A stretch of DNA of 64,000 nt, from assembly GCF_020166435.1 (NCBI RefSeq), contig NZ_JAINZP010000008.1, positions 142,275 to 206,274 on the forward strand. Direction: 5' to 3'. The translations under genes and the position numbers were made by a program. The notes beneath the pieces were generated by a model. That model searched no databases, was not told the DNA's origin, and saw only the letters and a program-made list of their open reading frames with translations. Source of the DNA: Pectobacterium versatile (GTDB lineage: Bacteria > Pseudomonadota > Gammaproteobacteria > Enterobacterales > Enterobacteriaceae). Positions 1 through 9,127 of this stretch are shown here, piece after piece; within the stretch, counting starts at the first letter, position 1; every line of letters begins with the position of its first letter.

Positions 1-133
1 AGATAGAGCGCCAGCTATGTTCGATCGAGTCAGGATCGGTTAAAAAATCTTCATAGAGTTGCTCTATGTAGGACTGATTCGCACCCGCCAAATAGGAGGA
101 ATCCAGCCAGGCCTTCATCGCGCCGTTCTGCAT
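1..133 (-). CDS. sucA: 2-oxoglutarate dehydrogenase E1, N-terminal fragment
   Basis: Only the first 44 codons lie in the window; the gene runs off the left edge. SucA is the thiamine-diphosphate E1 subunit of the 2-oxoglutarate dehydrogenase complex and decarboxylates 2-oxoglutarate in the TCA cycle. The start reads MQNGAMKAWLDSS and continues with a segment almost identical to the E. coli SucA N terminus (SSYL-GANQS, EQLYEDFLTDPDS). The ATG is at 131-133 on the complement, with an AAGGGA-like ribosome site upstream. It lies downstream of sdhB on the same strand, as in the E. coli sdhCDAB-sucABCD cluster. The catalytic region cannot be examined. Confidence 0.93.
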   Translation of the reverse strand, partial: MQNGAMKAWLDSSYLAGANQSYIEQLYEDFLTDPDSIEHSWRSI

Positions 134-265
134 TATGATCCCTTAAGCTAATAAGCTTCAGTTTTCGCCGTGGTTAACATGTAATTAGTATCCGTATATT
201 GTTCGCCGTAAAAACGGTTCACTTGTCGTACTTCGGTACGCGCTTAGGGTATCCATCCCCCCTAA

Positions 266-316
266 GGAACCTTTAAAAACCGGTTCGGGCGCGTAAGCCG
301 GTTTTTAAAGGTTTCC
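266..316. repeat. Long inverted repeat in the sdhB-sucA spacer
   Basis: The arms at 266-283 and 298-316 pair over 16 uninterrupted base pairs, then a one-base bulge and two more pairs, around a 14-nt loop. The stem has a GC-rich base next to the loop and an A/T-rich outer part. It is one of three hairpins in this spacer. In the sdhB to sucA transcript it could act as a partial terminator, an RNase-processing site or a 3'-end stabiliser; which of these is inference. Confidence 0.8.
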
Positions 317-320
317 TGCG

Positions 321-352
321 CTCCCTCTGAAGAATAGCAACTTCAGAGGGAG
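321..352 (-). terminator. Hairpin just after sdhB
   Basis: A perfect 12-bp stem (arms 321-332 and 341-352) with an 8-nt loop starts about 57 nt past the sdhB stop on the complement. No U-run follows, so it looks more like a 3'-end stabiliser or processing hairpin than a complete intrinsic terminator. Confidence 0.55.
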
Positions 353-408
353 ATACATGTTTTACTACTTAATCTTTATGCAATAACACGTTACGTACTG
401 ATTATCCG

Positions 409-1125
409 TTACGCGCTGCGGTGCAACAGCATAGATTTAATATGGCCAATAGCCTTAGTCGGGTTCAGCCCTTTCGGACACACGTTGACGCAGTTCATGA
501 TGCCGTGGCAGCGGAAGACGCTGAATGCATCGTCCAGATCGTCCAGTCGTGGATTACTTTCCGTATCGCGACTGTCAATCAGGAAACGATACGCCGCCAG
601 CAGCCCCGCAGGTCCAACAAACTTGTCAGGGTTCCACCAGAACGATGGGCAAGACGTTGAACAGCAGGCACACATGATGCATTCATACAACCCATCCAGT
701 TTGGCACGTTGTTCTGGCGATTGCAGATGTTCGCGCGCCGGCGGATTTTTCCCATTATTCAACAGGTAAGGCTTTATTTTCTCATATTGAGCATAGAACT
801 GCCCCATGTCCACTACCAAATCACGCACAACGGGTAATCCCGGTAAAGGACGGATAACAATTTTGCCTTTTCCACGCTGTAACGCGGAAACAGGCGTAAT
901 ACAGGCCAGCCCGTTTTTACCGTTCATGTTAACGCCGTCAGAACCACAGACGCCTTCACGGCAGGAACGACGAAATGAGAGCGTCGGATCCTGTTCTTTC
1001 AGCAGCATCAGCGCATCCAGCAGCATCATGTCGCGGCCTTCTTCCGCCTCTAACTGATAATCCTGCATCCGCGGAGCATCATCAACATCCGGGTTGTAAC
1101 GATAAATAGAAAATTCGAGTTTCAT
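409..1125 (-). CDS. sdhB: Succinate dehydrogenase iron-sulfur subunit
   Basis: This is the electron-transfer subunit of succinate:quinone oxidoreductase (complex II), carrying electrons from FAD in SdhA to quinone at SdhC/SdhD. The 238-residue length matches the family. The N-terminal plant-ferredoxin domain holds the [2Fe-2S] ligands Cys55, Cys60, Asp63 and Cys75 (Asp63 is also normal in E. coli). The C-terminal domain has CIMCACCSTSCP at about 149-160 and CHGIMNCVNVCPKG near 207-220, binding the [4Fe-4S] and [3Fe-4S] clusters. It lies 16 bp downstream of sdhA as the last gene of sdhCDAB and is followed by hairpins before sucA. Confidence 0.98.
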   Translation of the reverse strand: MKLEFSIYRYNPDVDDAPRMQDYQLEAEEGRDMMLLDALMLLKEQDPTLSFRRSCREGVCGSDGVNMNGKNGLACITPVSALQRGKGKIVIRPLPGLPVVRDLVVDMGQFYAQYEKIKPYLLNNGKNPPAREHLQSPEQRAKLDGLYECIMCACCSTSCPSFWWNPDKFVGPAGLLAAYRFLIDSRDTESNPRLDDLDDAFSVFRCHGIMNCVNVCPKGLNPTKAIGHIKSMLLHRSA

Positions 1126-1141
1126 CGTTTGATCTCCGCGA

Positions 1142-2908
1142 TTAATAAGTACGTATTTTCGGCGGGAACGCCGGACGCAGTTTAGGCTGCATGTTCACCT
1201 CACGGCGCGTCATGCTGTCGGTTTGCGGCAGATACAACGAATGGCACAACCAATTTTCATCATCGCGTTCTGGGTAGTCGAAGCGACTGTGCGCGCCACG
1301 GCTTTCGGTACGGAAGTTAGCCGATACCGCTGTCGCGTACGCGGTTTCCATCAGGTTATCCAGCTCCAGACACTCGATACGCTGGGTGTTGAACTCGCTT
1401 GAGGTGTCATCTAAACGCGCATTTTTCAGGCGTTCACGAATCACTTTCAGCTCTTCCAACCCTTTCGCCATCGCATCACCTTCGCGGAAGACCGAGAAGT
1501 TATTCTGCATACAGGATTGCAGCGCCTTGCGGATTTCAACCGGATCTTCCCCTGAACGGGTATTGTTCCAGCGGTTCAGACGGTCGAGCGAGGCTTCAAT
1601 ATCGGATTCGCTGGCATCACGGCTTTCGCCCTGCTCGTTCAACGACTCTTGCAGATGAATACCCGCTGAGCGACCGAATACCACCAGATCAAGCAGCGAG
1701 TTACCGCCCAGACGGTTAGCACCATGAACCGAGACGCAGGCAATTTCACCCACAGCAAACAGCCCTGGAATCACCACATCTTCGCCTTTCTCATTCACCG
1801 TCAACGCCTGACCGCTCACTTTGGTCGGAATACCGCCCATCATGTAGTGGCAGGTTGGGATAACAGGAATCGGCTCTTTCACTGGATCGACGTGAGCAAA
1901 TGTGCGAGACAGCTCCAGAATGCCCGGCAGACGGGATTCCAGAACATCTTTACCCAGATGGTCCAGTTTCAGCTTGGCGTGTGGTCCCCACGGGCCTTCA
2001 CAGCCACGGCCTTCACGAATTTCGATCATAATGGAACGGGCAACCACATCACGGCCAGCCAGATCTTTCGCGTTTGGCGCATAACGTTCCATGAAGCGTT
2101 CACCGTGTTTGTTCAGCAGGTAACCGCCTTCACCACGGCAACCTTCTGTCACCAGCACACCCGCACCAGCAATACCCGTTGGGTGGAACTGCCACATTTC
2201 CATGTCCTGCAACGGAACGCCAGCACGCAGCGCCATGCCCACACCGTCACCTGTATTAATGTGTGCATTGGTGGTGGACTGGTAAATACGGCCCGCGCCA
2301 CCAGTTGCCAGTACAGTCGCTTTCGCTTTGAAATAGACCACTTCACCGGTTTCGATACAGATCGCCGTACAGCCGACAACCGCGCCATCCTGATTCTTCA
2401 CCAGATCGAGGGCGTACCATTCGGAGAAGATAGTGGTGTGATTTTTCAGGTTCTGCTGATACAGCGTATGCAGCAGGGCATGACCGGTACGGTCAGCCGC
2501 CGCCGCAGTACGCGCGGCCTGCTCGCCGCCAAAGTTCTTGGATTGACCACCGAACGGACGCTGATAAATACTGCCATCATCCAAACGGGAGAACGGTAAT
2601 CCCATGTGTTCCAGTTCCAGAATCGCTTCTGGGCCGGTTTTACACATATATTCAATGGCGTCCTGATCGCCAATGTAGTCCGACCCTTTTACGGTGTCGT
2701 ACATATGCCATTCCCAGTTGTCCTCATGGGTGTTGCCTAGCGCGACGGTAATGCCGCCCTGCGCGGACACGGTATGGGAACGGGTTGGGAACACTTTCGA
2801 TAACAGGGCACAGGACAGGCCCATTTGGGAAATTTGCAGCGCGGCGCGCATACCTGCGCCACCCGCACCCACAACAACTGCATCAAATTCTCTGACTGGC
2901 AAATTCAT
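1142..2908 (-). CDS. sdhA: Succinate dehydrogenase flavoprotein subunit
   Basis: SdhA is the catalytic subunit that oxidises succinate to fumarate at a covalently bound FAD on the cytoplasmic face of the membrane. I place the start at 2908 ([14 protein letters not shown]), which matches E. coli SdhA and gives 588 residues; a start four codons upstream is possible. The Rossmann motif [10 protein letters not shown] is at about 14-23. The flavinylation site is His45 in the [10 protein letters not shown] segment. The capping domain and the [15 protein letters not shown] stretch are present. The ATG shares one base with the sdhD stop (TGATG), indicating translational coupling. Confidence 0.98.
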   Translation of the reverse strand: MNLPVREFDAVVVGAGGAGMRAALQISQMGLSCALLSKVFPTRSHTVSAQGGITVALGNTHEDNWEWHMYDTVKGSDYIGDQDAIEYMCKTGPEAILELEHMGLPFSRLDDGSIYQRPFGGQSKNFGGEQAARTAAAADRTGHALLHTLYQQNLKNHTTIFSEWYALDLVKNQDGAVVGCTAICIETGEVVYFKAKATVLATGGAGRIYQSTTNAHINTGDGVGMALRAGVPLQDMEMWQFHPTGIAGAGVLVTEGCRGEGGYLLNKHGERFMERYAPNAKDLAGRDVVARSIMIEIREGRGCEGPWGPHAKLKLDHLGKDVLESRLPGILELSRTFAHVDPVKEPIPVIPTCHYMMGGIPTKVSGQALTVNEKGEDVVIPGLFAVGEIACVSVHGANRLGGNSLLDLVVFGRSAGIHLQESLNEQGESRDASESDIEASLDRLNRWNNTRSGEDPVEIRKALQSCMQNNFSVFREGDAMAKGLEELKVIRERLKNARLDDTSSEFNTQRIECLELDNLMETAYATAVSANFRTESRGAHSRFDYPERDDENWLCHSLYLPQTDSMTRREVNMQPKLRPAFPPKIRTY

Positions 2909-3255
2909 CACGCACCCCACACCACAATAGTTCCATAAATGACGTACACCAACAGCGCAACCACAATCGCCAACTGTAAAGTCAGGCGTAAGGCCAGCGG
3001 TTTAATGTAATCGGTCAGCACTTGCCACATCCCTATCCAGGCATGAACCAGAATGGAAAATAACGTTAGCAGTGTGAATACTTTGGTGAGGGCCATCGCG
3101 AAGAAACCACGCCATATTTCATACGTGATGTCGCCAGCCGTAGCAATAAAACCAATAATATAAATTACATACAGAACAATGACGATGGCGGAAGCGCGAA
3201 TCAGTAACCAATCGTGTACGCCATTGCGTCCTAACGCAGAAGCATTGCTTACCAT
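2908..3255 (-). CDS. sdhD: Succinate dehydrogenase membrane anchor SdhD
   Basis: This 115-residue hydrophobic subunit anchors SdhAB and helps form the quinone and heme b sites. Three membrane segments are visible, at about 16-37, 55-78 and 90-112. The heme-ligand His is in the conserved [18 protein letters not shown] region. The N terminus [23 protein letters not shown] matches E. coli SdhD. It overlaps the end of sdhC by 7 bp and runs directly into sdhA. Confidence 0.97.
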   Translation of the reverse strand: MVSNASALGRNGVHDWLLIRASAIVIVLYVIYIIGFIATAGDITYEIWRGFFAMALTKVFTLLTLFSILVHAWIGMWQVLTDYIKPLALRLTLQLAIVVALLVYVIYGTIVVWGA

Positions 3256-3638
3256 ACGAGGACTCCAGCCAAAATTGAAAGCACGACAGTAATAATAAAG
3301 GAGATATTTGCAGAACGCTTACCTGCGGCAAAGTCTTCTTCTATATAGCCAAAATCCATCAACAGGTGACGTATACCACCAACAATGTGATAAGCCAACG
3401 CGACGAGGATGCCCCAAACGATAAACTTGACGATGAAGCTATCCATAATTTCCGCAGCGCGCAGGAACCCTTCCTCGGAAGAAAGAGAAGTGCCTAACAG
3501 CCACAGTAAAATACCGACAGCGACAAAGGTGATAACGCCGGAGACGCGGTGAAGAATAGATGCTATCGCAGTAACGGGGAACTGGATCGTCTGCAATTCC
3601 AGATTGACAGGTCTTTGTTTTTTCACGGATTTGCCCAC
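3249..3638 (-). CDS. sdhC: Succinate dehydrogenase cytochrome b556 subunit
   Basis: This is the 129-residue large membrane subunit of complex II and binds quinone and heme b with SdhD. The sequence [12 protein letters not shown] followed by [17 protein letters not shown] is nearly identical to E. coli SdhC and includes the Ser and Arg of the quinone pocket. Three membrane helices are present; the axial heme His lies in the [14 protein letters not shown] helix. It is the first gene of the operon, and its promoter must lie in the 652-bp region shared with the divergent gltA. Confidence 0.98.
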   Translation of the reverse strand: MGKSVKKQRPVNLELQTIQFPVTAIASILHRVSGVITFVAVGILLWLLGTSLSSEEGFLRAAEIMDSFIVKFIVWGILVALAYHIVGGIRHLLMDFGYIEEDFAAGKRSANISFIITVVLSILAGVLVW

Positions 3639-4290
3639 ACAGCTTTTATTATTGTTTCTTCCTCCGGGCCTGATGTGAGGTCAGACAGCATGAAAGTTAC
3701 GGCCCTGAAAAGTGGGTTTACGATACGCGCTCAAACATCGACATTCCGGTGTCTAAACAGCGCATGATCCTTTCATACTGGGTGCTCCTACTGCAGGGTG
3801 ATTCCGGAGACCTGTCGGCAGTATAGGTACTTCACATTCCCATTACAATTCCCATACAAACTGTTTGGTGACATTTGCCCCGAACAGTGATTTAGATCAC
3901 GAATTTCACAATTTATATAAAATTAATTATCTGATTTGACAAAAGTTCAACATTTCAATTACAACTAGGGGATTGAATTCCTTATGATGTGTTAAAGCAC
4001 AACGGCGACACTTCCACACTGGCGTAACTTATGTAACAGTGGGGAGAGTCCACGTAAAAGTCATAGGTAATGACTACAATCTATTCAGAGCACAACTCAT
4101 TTATCTGAATATCGTTAATTACCTGGAGAACGAATTTTTCATCCTGAATGCGGCTATCCGCCTTACTCTGTATCCTATTTGACGACTGTGTCACGACAGA
4201 GTTTCACCGGCCATTATTCGCCCGGTGTACAGGCATGACGGTATTTCTTCAGTGAGAATATTTAAAATTAAAGCGCTAAGGAGACTGTAA
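3639..4290. promoter_or_regulatory. Divergent sdhC/gltA control region
   Basis: This 652-bp region separates sdhC (leftward) from gltA (rightward) and has no credible gene. It is AT-rich between about 3890 and 3980. It holds a CRP-like site at 3885-3902 and a TTGACA hexamer at 3936-3941 that, with TTACAA at 3959-3964 (17-bp spacer), could form a rightward sigma70 promoter for gltA. In E. coli this interval carries ArcA and CRP control. ArcA sites are too degenerate for me to place by eye. Confidence 0.6.
3885..3902. promoter_or_regulatory. Candidate CRP site, sdhC/gltA
   Basis: GTGA at 3887-3890 and TCAC at 3897-3900 are separated by 6 bases, giving the core of the TGTGA-N6-TCACA consensus with a mismatch at each outer position. 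Its place in the sdh-gltA region fits the CRP activation of sdh known from E. coli. Confidence 0.55.
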
Positions 4291-5577
4291 ATGGCTGATA
4301 AGAAAGCAACACTTACTCTAGAGGGTAAAGATCCAATTGAGCTAAATGTCCTATCAGGTACATTGGGGTATGATGAGATTGATATTCGTCCCCTCGGTTC
4401 TAAAGGTTACTTCACATTTGACCCCGGCTTTACCTCTACCGCATCTTGCGAATCCAAGATTACCTATATCGACGGCGACGAAGGCATCTTGCTACATCGT
4501 GGCTTCCCGATTGCCCAACTGGCTGAAAAATCGAATTATCTTGAAGTTTGTTACATCCTGCTGTTCGGCGAAGTCCCGACGGTAGAACAGTATGAAACCT
4601 TCAAGACCACCGTGACGCGTCACACCATGATCCATGAGCAGATTACTCGTCTGTTCCACGGTTTCCGTCGTGATTCACATCCAATGGCCGTATTGTGCGG
4701 CGTCACGGGTGCACTGGCGGCGTTCTATCACGATTCACTGGACATTAACATTGAGCGCCACCGCGAAATCGCGGCCTACCGCCTGCTGTCCAAAATGCCG
4801 ACCGTTGCAGCAATGTGCTACAAATACTCACTGGGTCAGCCGTTTGTTTATCCGAAAAACAACCTGTCCTACGCCGGTAACTTCCTGCACATGATGTTCT
4901 CCACCCCTTGTGAAGAATATGTTGTGAATCCGGTGTTGGAACGTGCCATGGACCGTATCCTAATCCTGCATGCCGATCACGAACAAAACGCCTCGACGTC
5001 TACCGTGCGTACCGCAGGTTCATCAGGTGCGAATCCATTTGCCTGTATCGCCGCGGGGATCGCCTCGCTGTGGGGACCGGCACACGGCGGCGCGAACGAA
5101 GCCTGCCTGCGTATGCTGGAAGAAATCAGCAGCGTGGAGCACATCCCTGCGTTTATCGAACGTGCAAAAGACAAGAACGACTCCTTCCGCCTGATGGGCT
5201 TCGGTCACCGTGTGTACAAAAACCACGACCCGCGCGCTACCGTCATGCGTGAAACCTGCCATGAAGTGCTGAAAGAGCTGGGCAGAAAAGACGACCTGCT
5301 GGAAGTGGCGATGGAGCTGGAGCATATCGCGCTGAACGACCCGTACTTCATTGAGAAGAAACTGTACCCGAACGTGGACTTCTACTCCGGCATCATCCTG
5401 AAAGCGATGGGTATTCCGTCTTCCATGTTTACCGTTATCTTTGCGATGGCGCGTACCGTGGGCTGGATTGCGCATTGGAGCGAAATGCACGCCGACGGCA
5501 TCAAGATTGCCCGTCCACGTCAGCTGTATACCGGCTACGACAAACGTGACTTTACGTCCAATCTGAAAAACGATTAA
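4291..5577 (+). CDS. gltA: Citrate synthase (type II, NADH-sensitive family)
   Basis: GltA condenses acetyl-CoA and oxaloacetate to citrate, the entry step of the TCA cycle. The 428 residues match the hexameric Gram-negative type, including the N-terminal beta domain ([20 protein letters not shown]) absent from the short dimeric enzymes. Catalytic motifs are visible: [24 protein letters not shown] and [13 protein letters not shown] for the active-site His residues, and the Asp in PNVDFYSG. A strong ribosome site (AAGGAGA) precedes the ATG. It is divergent from sdh and ends at an intrinsic terminator at 5596-5622. Confidence 0.98.
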   Translation: MADKKATLTLEGKDPIELNVLSGTLGYDEIDIRPLGSKGYFTFDPGFTSTASCESKITYIDGDEGILLHRGFPIAQLAEKSNYLEVCYILLFGEVPTVEQYETFKTTVTRHTMIHEQITRLFHGFRRDSHPMAVLCGVTGALAAFYHDSLDINIERHREIAAYRLLSKMPTVAAMCYKYSLGQPFVYPKNNLSYAGNFLHMMFSTPCEEYVVNPVLERAMDRILILHADHEQNASTSTVRTAGSSGANPFACIAAGIASLWGPAHGGANEACLRMLEEISSVEHIPAFIERAKDKNDSFRLMGFGHRVYKNHDPRATVMRETCHEVLKELGRKDDLLEVAMELEHIALNDPYFIEKKLYPNVDFYSGIILKAMGIPSSMFTVIFAMARTVGWIAHWSEMHADGIKIARPRQLYTGYDKRDFTSNLKND

Positions 5578-5595
5578 TCCATTCAGTACAGGCAA

Positions 5596-5627
5596 AAAGG
5601 CCGGATATCACATCCGGCCTTTGTTTT
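5596..5627 (+). terminator. Intrinsic terminator after gltA
   Basis: An 11-bp stem (5596-5606 with 5612-5622) and a 5-nt loop are followed by TTTGTTTTTAT. This is a standard rho-independent terminator 18 bp past the gltA stop. Confidence 0.92.
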
Positions 5628-5677
5628 TATCCTACACTGATTTTCAATGGTGATTGAAATACGGATAATCAGCGCAG

Positions 5678-6100
5678 TTAGTCATGGAATACTTTCGTAA
5701 GGTAAACCTGTTTAGCGTCTTTATTAACCCAGATATAGAAGGTTGCCCCTTCAATCTCAGTACGCTTTTTCCACACATCTTCCTCCCCCTGCTTACGTTT
5801 CTGCTGCTCATATCCTAATGTTGTGAGGTACGTTTTTAGCAGAGTCGTGTCAGAGGTATCATTAAAAATGATAGCATTTGATGGCGCATAACCATCACCG
5901 GGCACATATTCAAAAGCGTAATTGCTCGATATCCTTGGGGCCTTGCGGATATCTTCATCGGTGAACGCATAGTAGGTAAAATACTCACTTTCAGTATACG
6001 TTCTTATCTCCGTGGAACCCGACACCACAATAAATATAAATAACATCCCAACCATTGCCGCAGGAACCAAAAGCAGTAATAGATATTTGATTACTTTCAT
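5678..6100 (-). CDS. Unknown membrane-anchored or exported protein
   Basis: I do not recognise this 140-residue protein. It begins with a short basic stretch and a strong hydrophobic segment at about 5-28, so it is either exported or held by one N-terminal helix with a soluble domain outside. The rest is polar, with many Tyr and Thr and no Cys. No catalytic motif stands out. Its ATG overlaps the stop of the upstream gene by 4 bp (ATGA), so the two are translationally coupled. Base composition is more AT-rich than the flanking gltA and nei, which fits later acquisition. A small periplasmic inhibitor or immunity-type role is a guess from architecture only. Confidence 0.8.
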   Translation of the reverse strand: MKVIKYLLLLLVPAAMVGMLFIFIVVSGSTEIRTYTESEYFTYYAFTDEDIRKAPRISSNYAFEYVPGDGYAPSNAIIFNDTSDTTLLKTYLTTLGYEQQKRKQGEEDVWKKRTEIEGATFYIWVNKDAKQVYLTKVFHD

Positions 6101-6810
6101 GCCCGAACTCTTCCACCTTTGGTTTTGTTAAATTCTAGTGTTGTACCGTCATCCGTTAGAATGTTAACTACGCCAGAAGTAAAATCATTCCATGGTCGAA
6201 CCCAAGTCATAAAGTGAGGTAGATTTGCTATATAAGGTGTATGTCGTATACAAGCATCTTGCGGATCAGGAAAAATAATAGGGCGGAAACCCTGATTCTT
6301 ATGGGAGCCAATGGCACCATAAAAATCCCAACGCCTAAGCGCTGCATCACGGCTTACAGGGCGGACACGATAAGAATATTGGCCAGGAATTAATGCGCGA
6401 TAAAATCCCAACAGATCTGAAACCAAATCCTCACCACTGAATCCACTATCTGTATACCATGAGAATAGATCATATTGCTGTTTTTCAAATCGAGGGGCAA
6501 TATTCATAAGCATCGCAAGCATTATGCTATTGATATCGTCTCGGCTTCTCCCGCTCTTGATTTCCCATCGATTGAACTTTCCTATACCAACGTTATGACC
6601 GAATTTTTTGTATCGCATATCTTGGCGATACATAACGCGATAACTCTTTTCTCCAGAGCTTTCACCGGCCAAAAACTGCTGTTTTAATTCAACAATATCG
6701 TCTCCCCTTGCATGGCCCATATCAACCCAGCCCAGCAATTCGGTATAAACAATACCTGATTTGAGCCTATCAAAGAGAGAACCGTCCCTAATGTCACTTC
6801 TATTACTCAT
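6097..6810 (-). CDS. Unknown soluble protein, partner of the 5678-6100 gene
   Basis: This 237-residue protein has no signal peptide or membrane helix, and I cannot assign it to a family. It is rich in aromatic and charged residues. A polar stretch near the N terminus (ELLGWVDMGHARGDDI, about 24-39) carries Asp, His and Asp residues that could be functional. Other recognisable blocks are RVMYRQDMRYKKFGHNVG near 58-75 and a Trp-rich C-terminal part (FMTWVRPWNDF). It lies between gltA and nei, where E. coli has other genes, and is AT-rich. The 4-bp overlap with the membrane-anchored downstream gene implies joint expression. Enzyme-plus-inhibitor or receptor-plus-anchor pairs are both possible. 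Confidence 0.82.
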   Translation of the reverse strand: MSNRSDIRDGSLFDRLKSGIVYTELLGWVDMGHARGDDIVELKQQFLAGESSGEKSYRVMYRQDMRYKKFGHNVGIGKFNRWEIKSGRSRDDINSIMLAMLMNIAPRFEKQQYDLFSWYTDSGFSGEDLVSDLLGFYRALIPGQYSYRVRPVSRDAALRRWDFYGAIGSHKNQGFRPIIFPDPQDACIRHTPYIANLPHFMTWVRPWNDFTSGVVNILTDDGTTLEFNKTKGGRVRA

Positions 6811-6852
6811 ACGAAATCCTTTTCAATTAATCTAAAAACTGCACAGCGCCCT

Positions 6853-7644
6853 TTAACTCTGGCAGTGCGGGCACCAATAAAACGGGCGTGATGACAGCAT
6901 CGTTCTTTCAATCATTCCGCCGCAGCGCTCACAGCGATCCCCTTCACGATGGAAAACCTTGAACGAAAAAATCGCCCCGTGATGTCGATTCTCATCAACA
7001 GTGCCACGCGTGTTGTAGGACAAACGGGGAATATCCAGCAGCGCGTGACTCAACGTCTGTAACTGTTCCTCATTCAACTGCGCTGCCGTGTGTTGGGGGG
7101 CTAACTGTGCCTGCCAGAGAATCTCGACGCGCAGATAATTCCCCAGTCCAGCAAGAAATGCCTGATCCAGCAGCAACCCACTAAACTGGCGACGGCGAAA
7201 GCGCGGTAATAACAGACGCTCACACACCTGTTCCGGCGTCAGTGAGAGATCCAAGACATCAGGGCCAATACGTTGCAGGAAAGGATGCGTCGAGAGCATA
7301 TTCGGCGTCAGCATTTGAATATCTGACGCGCTGTAAAGCAGAATAGCGCGATCCTGCGTTTCCAGCCGGACGCGCAAATCCCGCTTTGTTTCCGGTGATT
7401 CCCCCGCATTCACGACTCGCCACACGCCATAGAGCTGATTATGGCTATACAACACCCGATCGTTGCTAAAATAGGTCAGCAGCGCCTTCCCATGCGTTTC
7501 AATCTGCCTGACCTGTTGCCCAATCAATTCTGCTTCGTATGGCTTCAGTTCTGGAAACGCAAACCAGACACGCGTCAGCGTTTTGCCCACGACGGCCTCA
7601 ACCAGCTTATCAGCCGCCCGACGAATTTCCGGTCCTTCCGGCAT
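6853..7644 (-). CDS. nei: Endonuclease VIII (DNA glycosylase/AP lyase)
   Basis: Nei removes oxidised pyrimidines from DNA and cuts the abasic site by beta,delta-elimination. At 263 residues it has the family length. The mature N terminus [13 protein letters not shown] supplies the catalytic Pro (Schiff base) and Glu after Met removal. The central helix-two-turn-helix includes [12 protein letters not shown]. The C-terminal zinc finger CERCGG...CPHCQS (about 240-262) is complete. It is the last gene of a leftward block shared with pcp, pxp, ybgI and phrB. Confidence 0.96.
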   Translation of the reverse strand: MPEGPEIRRAADKLVEAVVGKTLTRVWFAFPELKPYEAELIGQQVRQIETHGKALLTYFSNDRVLYSHNQLYGVWRVVNAGESPETKRDLRVRLETQDRAILLYSASDIQMLTPNMLSTHPFLQRIGPDVLDLSLTPEQVCERLLLPRFRRRQFSGLLLDQAFLAGLGNYLRVEILWQAQLAPQHTAAQLNEEQLQTLSHALLDIPRLSYNTRGTVDENRHHGAIFSFKVFHREGDRCERCGGMIERTMLSSRPFYWCPHCQS

Positions 7645-7711
7645 ACTTTACTCCCTGAAAATCAGACGCCCTGGATAGGGCGTGATTAACCAAACGAAGA
7701 ACTGATCCAGA

Positions 7712-8359
7712 TTAATGTAATGAGCCGCCAGTCACCGCCACATCAACCTGCTGCACCAGCGATTGCTTGACCATCACTTCCAGCGCCGCCGTGACTAACG
7801 GTGTAGGCATGCTCGGTTCACCGGGGTGTCGTGCAGCCTGTTCCGGCGAATAGGGAATGTGAACGAATCCGCCGCGCACCACATCGCCCTGCTGATGTAA
7901 CTGGTGTAAAAGTCCGTACATCACATGATTGCAGACAAACGTCCCTGCGGTTTGCGACACCGACGCGGGGATACCCGCCACGCGCAATGCCTGCACCAGC
8001 GCTTTCACTGGCAGCGTCGAAAAATATGCCGCAGGTCCGCCTTCTACCACCGGCGTATCAATAGGCTGGTTGCCCCGGTTATCCGCAATGCGGGCGTCAT
8101 TAATATTAATCGCCACGCGTTCGACAGAAATATCAGTACGACCGCCCGCCTGCCCCACCGCGATCACCACTTCCGGCTGCCATTCGGCTATCGCGCGGTA
8201 AAGTTGTTCCAGCGATAGATCGAAGACGCAAGATAAACGGCAGGCCACCACGCGCACACCGCCAACTTCTCGCTGATGAAGTACTTTTACCGCTTCCCAT
8301 GAGGGATTAATCGCTTCGCCCTCAAAAGGTTCAAACGCCGTGATCAAAACGGTTTTCAT
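7712..8359 (-). CDS. pcp: Pyrrolidone-carboxylate peptidase
   Basis: Pcp is a cytosolic cysteine peptidase (family C15) that removes N-terminal pyroglutamate from peptides. The 215-residue protein begins [21 protein letters not shown]. It has the catalytic Glu region ([18 protein letters not shown], around 68-85), the Cys nucleophile in the [15 protein letters not shown] motif near 143, and the catalytic His near 166 in [12 protein letters not shown]. It sits 30 bp downstream of pxpA, whose product degrades the 5-oxoproline that Pcp releases. E. coli K-12 has no pcp at this locus. Confidence 0.95.
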   Translation of the reverse strand: MKTVLITAFEPFEGEAINPSWEAVKVLHQREVGGVRVVACRLSCVFDLSLEQLYRAIAEWQPEVVIAVGQAGGRTDISVERVAININDARIADNRGNQPIDTPVVEGGPAAYFSTLPVKALVQALRVAGIPASVSQTAGTFVCNHVMYGLLHQLHQQGDVVRGGFVHIPYSPEQAARHPGEPSMPTPLVTAALEVMVKQSLVQQVDVAVTGGSLH

Positions 8360-8389
8360 CGGTTATCCCCGTCATACAAAAAATAATGA

Positions 8390-9127
8390 TTATGCCGCCG
8401 CAACCGCGATCTGATGCTGGCTAAAGCAGTTACGCAGCTTGCGGGCAAACAGCAGCGCGTGTTGCCCATCGCCGTGAATACATACGGTATCCGCTTGTAC
8501 GTTAACCCAAGAGCCGTCGATCGCCCTAACCCGCTGGCGTTGAATCATCTCCAGCGTCTGCGCCAACGCCAGCTCATCACTGTTAATCAACGCTCCCGCC
8601 TGAGTGCGCGGCACCAGCGATCCGTCAGGCAGATAGCAGCGATCGGCGAACACTTCCTGACGCGTCTCCAACCCCAGCCGTTGCCCAGCGCGGATTAATT
8701 CGCTTCCCGCCAGACCGACTAAGCGCAACGCCGGATTCACCACCTTCACCGCCTTGGCTATCGCATCAGCCAGCGCCGGTTCACACGCCGCCTGATTGTA
8801 AAGCATACCGTGAGGCTTAACGTGCGACAGCTTGCCGCCTTCAGCCGCGACAATCGCACTCAGCGCGCCGAGCTGATACACCATCTGGGCAAAGACAATT
8901 TCCGCAGGCACATTCATCGCCTTGCGGCCAAAATTTTCACGATCGAGAAAGCTCGGGTGTGCGCCAAGCGCGACCCTATAACCGATTCCCCAACGCACTG
9001 ACTGACGCATGGTTTGCGCATCACCGGCATGAAATCCACAGGCAATATTGGCTGACGTCACCAGCTTCAGCAGCGCTTCGTCATGCTCGCCGCCCTCACC
9101 CAGATCGGCATTCAGATCAATAATCAT
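8390..9127 (-). CDS. pxpA: 5-oxoprolinase subunit A (LamB/YcsF family)
   Basis: PxpA works with PxpB and PxpC in ATP-dependent opening of 5-oxo-L-proline to L-glutamate. The start at 9127 gives [20 protein letters not shown], the standard family N terminus, and a 245-residue protein; the longer in-frame extension upstream lies inside pxpC and has no homology. The metal and substrate motifs [33 protein letters not shown] and VKPHGMLYN are present. It overlaps the 3' end of pxpC by 11 bp, so translation is coupled. It was known as ybgL in E. coli. Confidence 0.96.
   Translation of the reverse strand: MIIDLNADLGEGGEHDEALLKLVTSANIACGFHAGDAQTMRQSVRWGIGYRVALGAHPSFLDRENFGRKAMNVPAEIVFAQMVYQLGALSAIVAAEGGKLSHVKPHGMLYNQAACEPALADAIAKAVKVVNPALRLVGLAGSELIRAGQRLGLETRQEVFADRCYLPDGSLVPRTQAGALINSDELALAQTLEMIQRQRVRAIDGSWVNVQADTVCIHGDGQHALLFARKLRNCFSQHQIAVAAA

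Noticed and set aside
1724..2599. 291-codon open frame antisense to sdhA
   Set aside because: It lies wholly inside the sdhA coding region on the opposite strand, has no ribosome site or recognisable domain, and its composition follows sdhA codon structure. It is a shadow frame.
5678..6810. Type II toxin-antitoxin assignment for the unknown pair
   Set aside because: Neither protein resembles known toxins or antitoxins, one is membrane-anchored or exported, and both are larger than typical members. It is kept as unknown.
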